DNA of 64,000 bases, taken from assembly GCA_944380885.1 (NCBI GenBank), contig CALWIZ010000006.1:1-64000 (forward strand), in the 5' to 3' direction. This document shows, piece by piece, positions 62,486 to 64,000 of the stretch (within the stretch, counting starts at the first letter, position 1; every line of letters starts with the position of its first letter). The notes under the pieces are model-generated. The model did not search any database, had not been told where the DNA came from, and worked only from the letters and a program-made list of their open reading frames with translations. Both the position numbers and the translations under genes were made by a program. This DNA is from an uncultured Clostridia bacterium (GTDB taxonomy: Bacteria > Bacillota > Clostridia > Oscillospirales > Acutalibacteraceae).

Positions 62486-63334
62486 ATGGACAGTATAATA
62501 AGCGTCAGAAATGTGACATATGAATACAAGGAGGAAGAAACCGTTTACGCCGCGGTAAAGGATTTAAGCCTTGAGATAGAGCGCGGCAGCTTTACGGTAA
62601 TTCTCGGACATAACGGTTCGGGAAAATCTACACTCGCCAAAATGCTCAACGGTCTTAACAAGCCTACGTCGGGCGATGTGCTTGTGGACGGCATAAACAC
62701 AAAAGAAGAGTCGACCGAGGTTGAGGTAAAGCGCAAGGTGGGAATGGTTTTCCAGAATCCCGACAATCAGATAATAGCCTCGATAGTGGAGGAGGACGTG
62801 GCGTTCGGTCCTGAAAATTTGGGACTTGATCCGGCGGAGATACGCCGCAGAGTGGACGACGCGCTTAAGGCAGTAGATATGTACGACTTCCGTGAATCCA
62901 CACCTCACCGTCTTTCGGGAGGACAGAAGCAGCGCATAGCGATAGCCGGAATTATGGCTATGGAGCCGGAATGTCTCGTGTTGGACGAGCCTACCGCGAT
63001 GCTTGACCCGAAGGGCAGGGCGGAGATAATCTCAACGCTGCACAGGCTCAACAGCGAAAAGGGCATTACTGTGGTGCTTATTACCCACTATATGGAGGAG
63101 GCGGAGAACGCCGACAGGGTGATTGTTATGAATGACGGTAAGATAATTGCCGACGATGTCCCGAAGGTTATTTTTTCAGATGTGAAGACCCTTAAATCTG
63201 TGGGACTTGACGTGCCGCAGACGGCGGAGCTGCTTTACAGACTTAAGGAAAACGGATTTTCGGTTGACACCCACGCCCTTTCGGTAAAGGAAGCCGCCGC
63301 CGAGATAATAAAGGCATTGCGTTCGGAGGAATAA
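62486..63334 (+). CDS. ecfA1: Energy-coupling factor transporter ATPase EcfA1
   Basis: The 282-residue ATPase has Walker A LGHNGSGKSTLAKMLNGL, signature LSGGQKQRIAIAGIMAM and Walker B CLVLDEPTAMLDPKGR. EcfA1 pairs with EcfA2, EcfT and a substrate-binding S component to import vitamins. The start has no strong Shine-Dalgarno and may be coupled to the upstream gene. ecfA2 begins five bases downstream of its stop. Confidence 0.94.
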   Translation: MDSIISVRNVTYEYKEEETVYAAVKDLSLEIERGSFTVILGHNGSGKSTLAKMLNGLNKPTSGDVLVDGINTKEESTEVEVKRKVGMVFQNPDNQIIASIVEEDVAFGPENLGLDPAEIRRRVDDALKAVDMYDFRESTPHRLSGGQKQRIAIAGIMAMEPECLVLDEPTAMLDPKGRAEIISTLHRLNSEKGITVVLITHYMEEAENADRVIVMNDGKIIADDVPKVIFSDVKTLKSVGLDVPQTAELLYRLKENGFSVDTHALSVKEAAAEIIKALRSEE

Positions 63335-63338
63335 CGAA

Positions 63339-64000
63339 TTGACAGTTTTAGAGGTAAAGAACCTTACACATACTTACAGCGGAAACACTCCGTTTATAAA
63401 CGACGCGGTAAGCCGCGTCAGCTTTTCTGCCGAGAAGGGTGAGATTATAGGCATTATCGGGCATACCGGCTCGGGTAAATCCACCCTTGTGCAGCACCTT
63501 AACGGGCTTTTGAAGCCTACCGAGGGTGAAGTGTTTGTAGACGGCGAAAATATATGGGACAATCCCAAGGAAATAAGAAAAATACGCTCGAAGGTCGGTC
63601 TTGTCTTTCAGTACCCCGAATACCAGCTTTTTGAGGAGACGGTTTACGCCGATATTGCTTTCGGACCTAAAAATATGGGTCTTGCCGGCGACGAGCTTAA
63701 AAAAAGAGTGCTTGATACCTGCCGCCTTATAGGCGTTAAGGACGAATACCTTGAAAAATCCCCCTTTGACCTTTCGGGAGGAGAAAAGCGGCGCGTCGCG
63801 ATAGCCGGAGTTATGGCGATGAAGCCGGAGGTAATAGTCTTTGACGAGCCTACCGCTGGACTTGACCCGGCAGGCAGGGAAAGCGTTATGAAGATAATAC
63901 ACGATTACAGGCAGGCTGTCGGAGCTACCGTGATAATAATATCCCACAGTATGGAGGATATGGCGCTGCTTGCGGATAAGCTGCTTGTTATGAATAAAGG
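63339..64000 (+). CDS. ecfA2: Energy-coupling factor transporter ATPase EcfA2, cut by window end
   Basis: The start is TTG 63339, nine bases after GGAGGA. The visible ~220 residues contain Walker A IGHTGSGKSTLVQHLNGL, Q-loop VFQYPEYQLFEETVYADIAFG, signature LSGGEKRRVAIAGVMAM and Walker B VIVFDEPTAGLDP. The 3' end lies beyond the window, where ecfT would be expected. Most of the usual ~285 residues are present. Confidence 0.93.
   Translation, partial: MTVLEVKNLTHTYSGNTPFINDAVSRVSFSAEKGEIIGIIGHTGSGKSTLVQHLNGLLKPTEGEVFVDGENIWDNPKEIRKIRSKVGLVFQYPEYQLFEETVYADIAFGPKNMGLAGDELKKRVLDTCRLIGVKDEYLEKSPFDLSGGEKRRVAIAGVMAMKPEVIVFDEPTAGLDPAGRESVMKIIHDYRQAVGATVIIISHSMEDMALLADKLLVMNK

Overview
The window looks like chromosomal DNA of a gut-type Clostridia species (Bacillota), most likely in or near Oscillospirales/Ruminococcaceae. 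Supporting signs are the fused IspH-S1 protein, class II GalT, a CwlD-type sporulation amidase, reverse rubrerythrin with a PerR-like repressor, a two-gene SmsCB Fe-S system, class B sortase, cohesin-like domains and TcdR-like small sigma factors. The species cannot be named from this sequence alone. Base composition is moderate, with two AT-rich patches at about 26.6-27.8 kb and 46.5-49.8 kb that look acquired.

Layout. 0-2.6 kb: a dispersed repeat, then galT and an AEC permease (minus). 2.7-6.9 kb: flavoprotein, cmk and ispH-rpsA (plus). 6.9-13.4 kb: an Asn/Lys-rich microprotein, tatD, metG, a degenerate P-type ATPase-like membrane protein and rlmB (minus). 13.5-14.8 kb: eno. 14.8-19.8 kb: a minus-strand operon iscS-thiI-pncC-srtB plus a MoCF-like membrane protein. 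19.9-23.3 kb: manA, a Cys-rich small protein, radA and cwlD. 23.5-26.4 kb: tRNA-Thr, an XRE regulator, rex, perR-reverse rubrerythrin and a small conserved protein. 26.5-27.9 kb: a small accessory island behind a divergent HTH gene. 28-31 kb: a polyprenyl-phosphate sugar transferase, then a sigma factor and an S24 repressor sharing four operators. 31-45 kb: a membrane cohesin-like protein, an aminotransferase, secDF, queH, ppa, a second small sigma factor, a LytTR regulator, smsCB, deoD, birA, wzz-cpsD, tRNA-Ser and an SOS-controlled small membrane protein. 45.8-50.5 kb: a secreted cohesin-like protein followed by a probable RiPP locus. 50.7-57.9 kb: lacZ and potABCD. 58.1-64 kb: ruvCAB, glmM, an rRNA-methyltransferase-like gene and ecfA1-ecfA2 (the latter cut by the window end).

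The most interesting system is the RiPP-like locus. It has a 40-residue precursor with a Gly-Gly boundary and a Cys-containing tail, a terminator-like hairpin, an HPr-kinase-like ATPase, a radical SAM/SPASM maturase, a PqqD-type recognition protein and an S24/S26 peptidase with a Ser-His pattern. Its AT-rich core begins inside the upstream secreted-protein gene and ends inside pqqD, as if the precursor and its two modifying enzymes had been exchanged as a cassette. A second system of note is the S24 repressor/sigma-factor switch at 29.5-30.9 kb, with near-consensus divergent promoters and four copies of a 17-bp palindrome. Others are the SOS-box small membrane protein at 45.2 kb and the P-type-ATPase-like protein that lacks the phosphorylation motif.

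All assignments come from reading translated sequence and motifs by eye. No database search, structure prediction or composition calculation was run.
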